This document shows, one piece after another, positions 30,841-30,940 of a stretch of 30,940 nucleotides of DNA. The notes beneath the pieces were generated by a model. That model searched no databases. It saw only the letters and a list, made by a program, of their open reading frames with translations, and was not told the DNA's origin. Every line of letters begins with the position of its first letter. The stretch's first letter is position 1. The position numbers and the translations under genes were made by a program. This stretch comes from a bacterium (GTDB taxonomy: Bacteria > JACRDZ01 > JAQUKH01), in assembly GCA_028719205.1 (NCBI GenBank), contig JAQUKH010000030.1, forward strand, positions 1 to 30,940, read 5' to 3'.

Positions 30841-30940
30841 GCAGCTTTTGTTCAGAACCTTCGCCGTATGCTTCGGCATTTATTATCACCTGATGTTTTT
30901 TATCAGCCACCGCTATTCCATTATAGCCTTGTATTACTCC
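30841..30940 (-). pseudogene. Transposase fragment at the window edge (IS1182/IS5-like)
   Basis: The minus-strand frame from 30940 reads GVIQGYNGIAVADKKHQVII followed by NAEAYGEGSEQ, a pattern found in the catalytic region of IS1182-type (DDE) transposases (QGYN...VD..HQVI..AEA.G...EH). The recognisable part stops near 30848, after which the frame runs into the unrelated 125-residue gene and ends at 30791. It is thus cut at this side; whether it is whole on the far side lies outside the window. Confidence 0.7.

Overview
The window is about 31 kb of AT-rich DNA from a Gram-negative-type bacterium: there are many signal peptides and lipoboxes, a beta-barrel-like protein and Sec-exported proteins. 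Nothing seen fixes the phylum. The mix (secreted TPR protein, cohesin/dockerin pair, DUF4175-like coiled-coil protein, PIN-PhoH fusion, yicC-gmk) suits an uncultivated candidate-phylum lineage, but that is inference.

Layout. (1) 1-4127, minus strand: a probable operon of a large secreted TPR protein, a 217-residue protein of unknown role, a DnaC/IstB-like AAA+ loader and a truncated secreted protein, with twin hairpins before the loader gene. (2) 4220-8658, minus strand: an export operon with its own promoter and terminator. It encodes a small secreted protein, an 884-residue CLCA-like metalloprotease/VWA/PPC protein ending in a dockerin, a cohesin-domain lipoprotein and a barrel-like protein. 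(3) 8692-13427, minus strand: a lipoprotein with carboxypeptidase-regulatory-like and Ig-like segments, and a 1101-residue membrane-anchored coiled-coil protein. (4) 13544-14718, plus strand: a Phd antitoxin, a 252-bp foldback element, a RelE/YafQ-like toxin and an Xre antitoxin. (5) 14730-23977: housekeeping genes. MazG and PIN-PhoH are on minus; slipin, amino-acid ABC importer, YggU/DUF167, MFS exporter, MoxR, YicC and Gmk are on plus. (6) 24086-30405, minus strand: a gene-cassette array of integron type. (7) 30462-30940: a truncated gene abutting a transposase fragment at the window edge.

The cassette array is the most striking part. Short, nearly palindromic sites follow the genes. Each has GTTRRRY/RYYYAAC-like ends, a two-part stem and one bulged base in a constant place, as in integron attC sites. 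Their asymmetry and position (just after stop codons) put the cassettes on the minus strand, so any attI/integrase would lie beyond the right edge; none is in the window. Five cassettes carry toxin-antitoxin or TA-like pairs (BrnTA, DUF4160/DUF2442, RelBE-like and two ParE-type). Others carry an FMN-binding PNPOx-like protein, a lipoprotein, and a decayed surface-protein gene. At least two TA cassettes carry their own TTGACA-N17-TACAAT promoter, placed so that the toxin mRNA would start at its ATG (leaderless). One junction between cassettes (28397-28622) is a GC-rich run of several attC-like hairpins with no gene between them.

No tRNA, rRNA, CRISPR array or replication origin was seen. All domain calls come from reading motifs; no database search was run.
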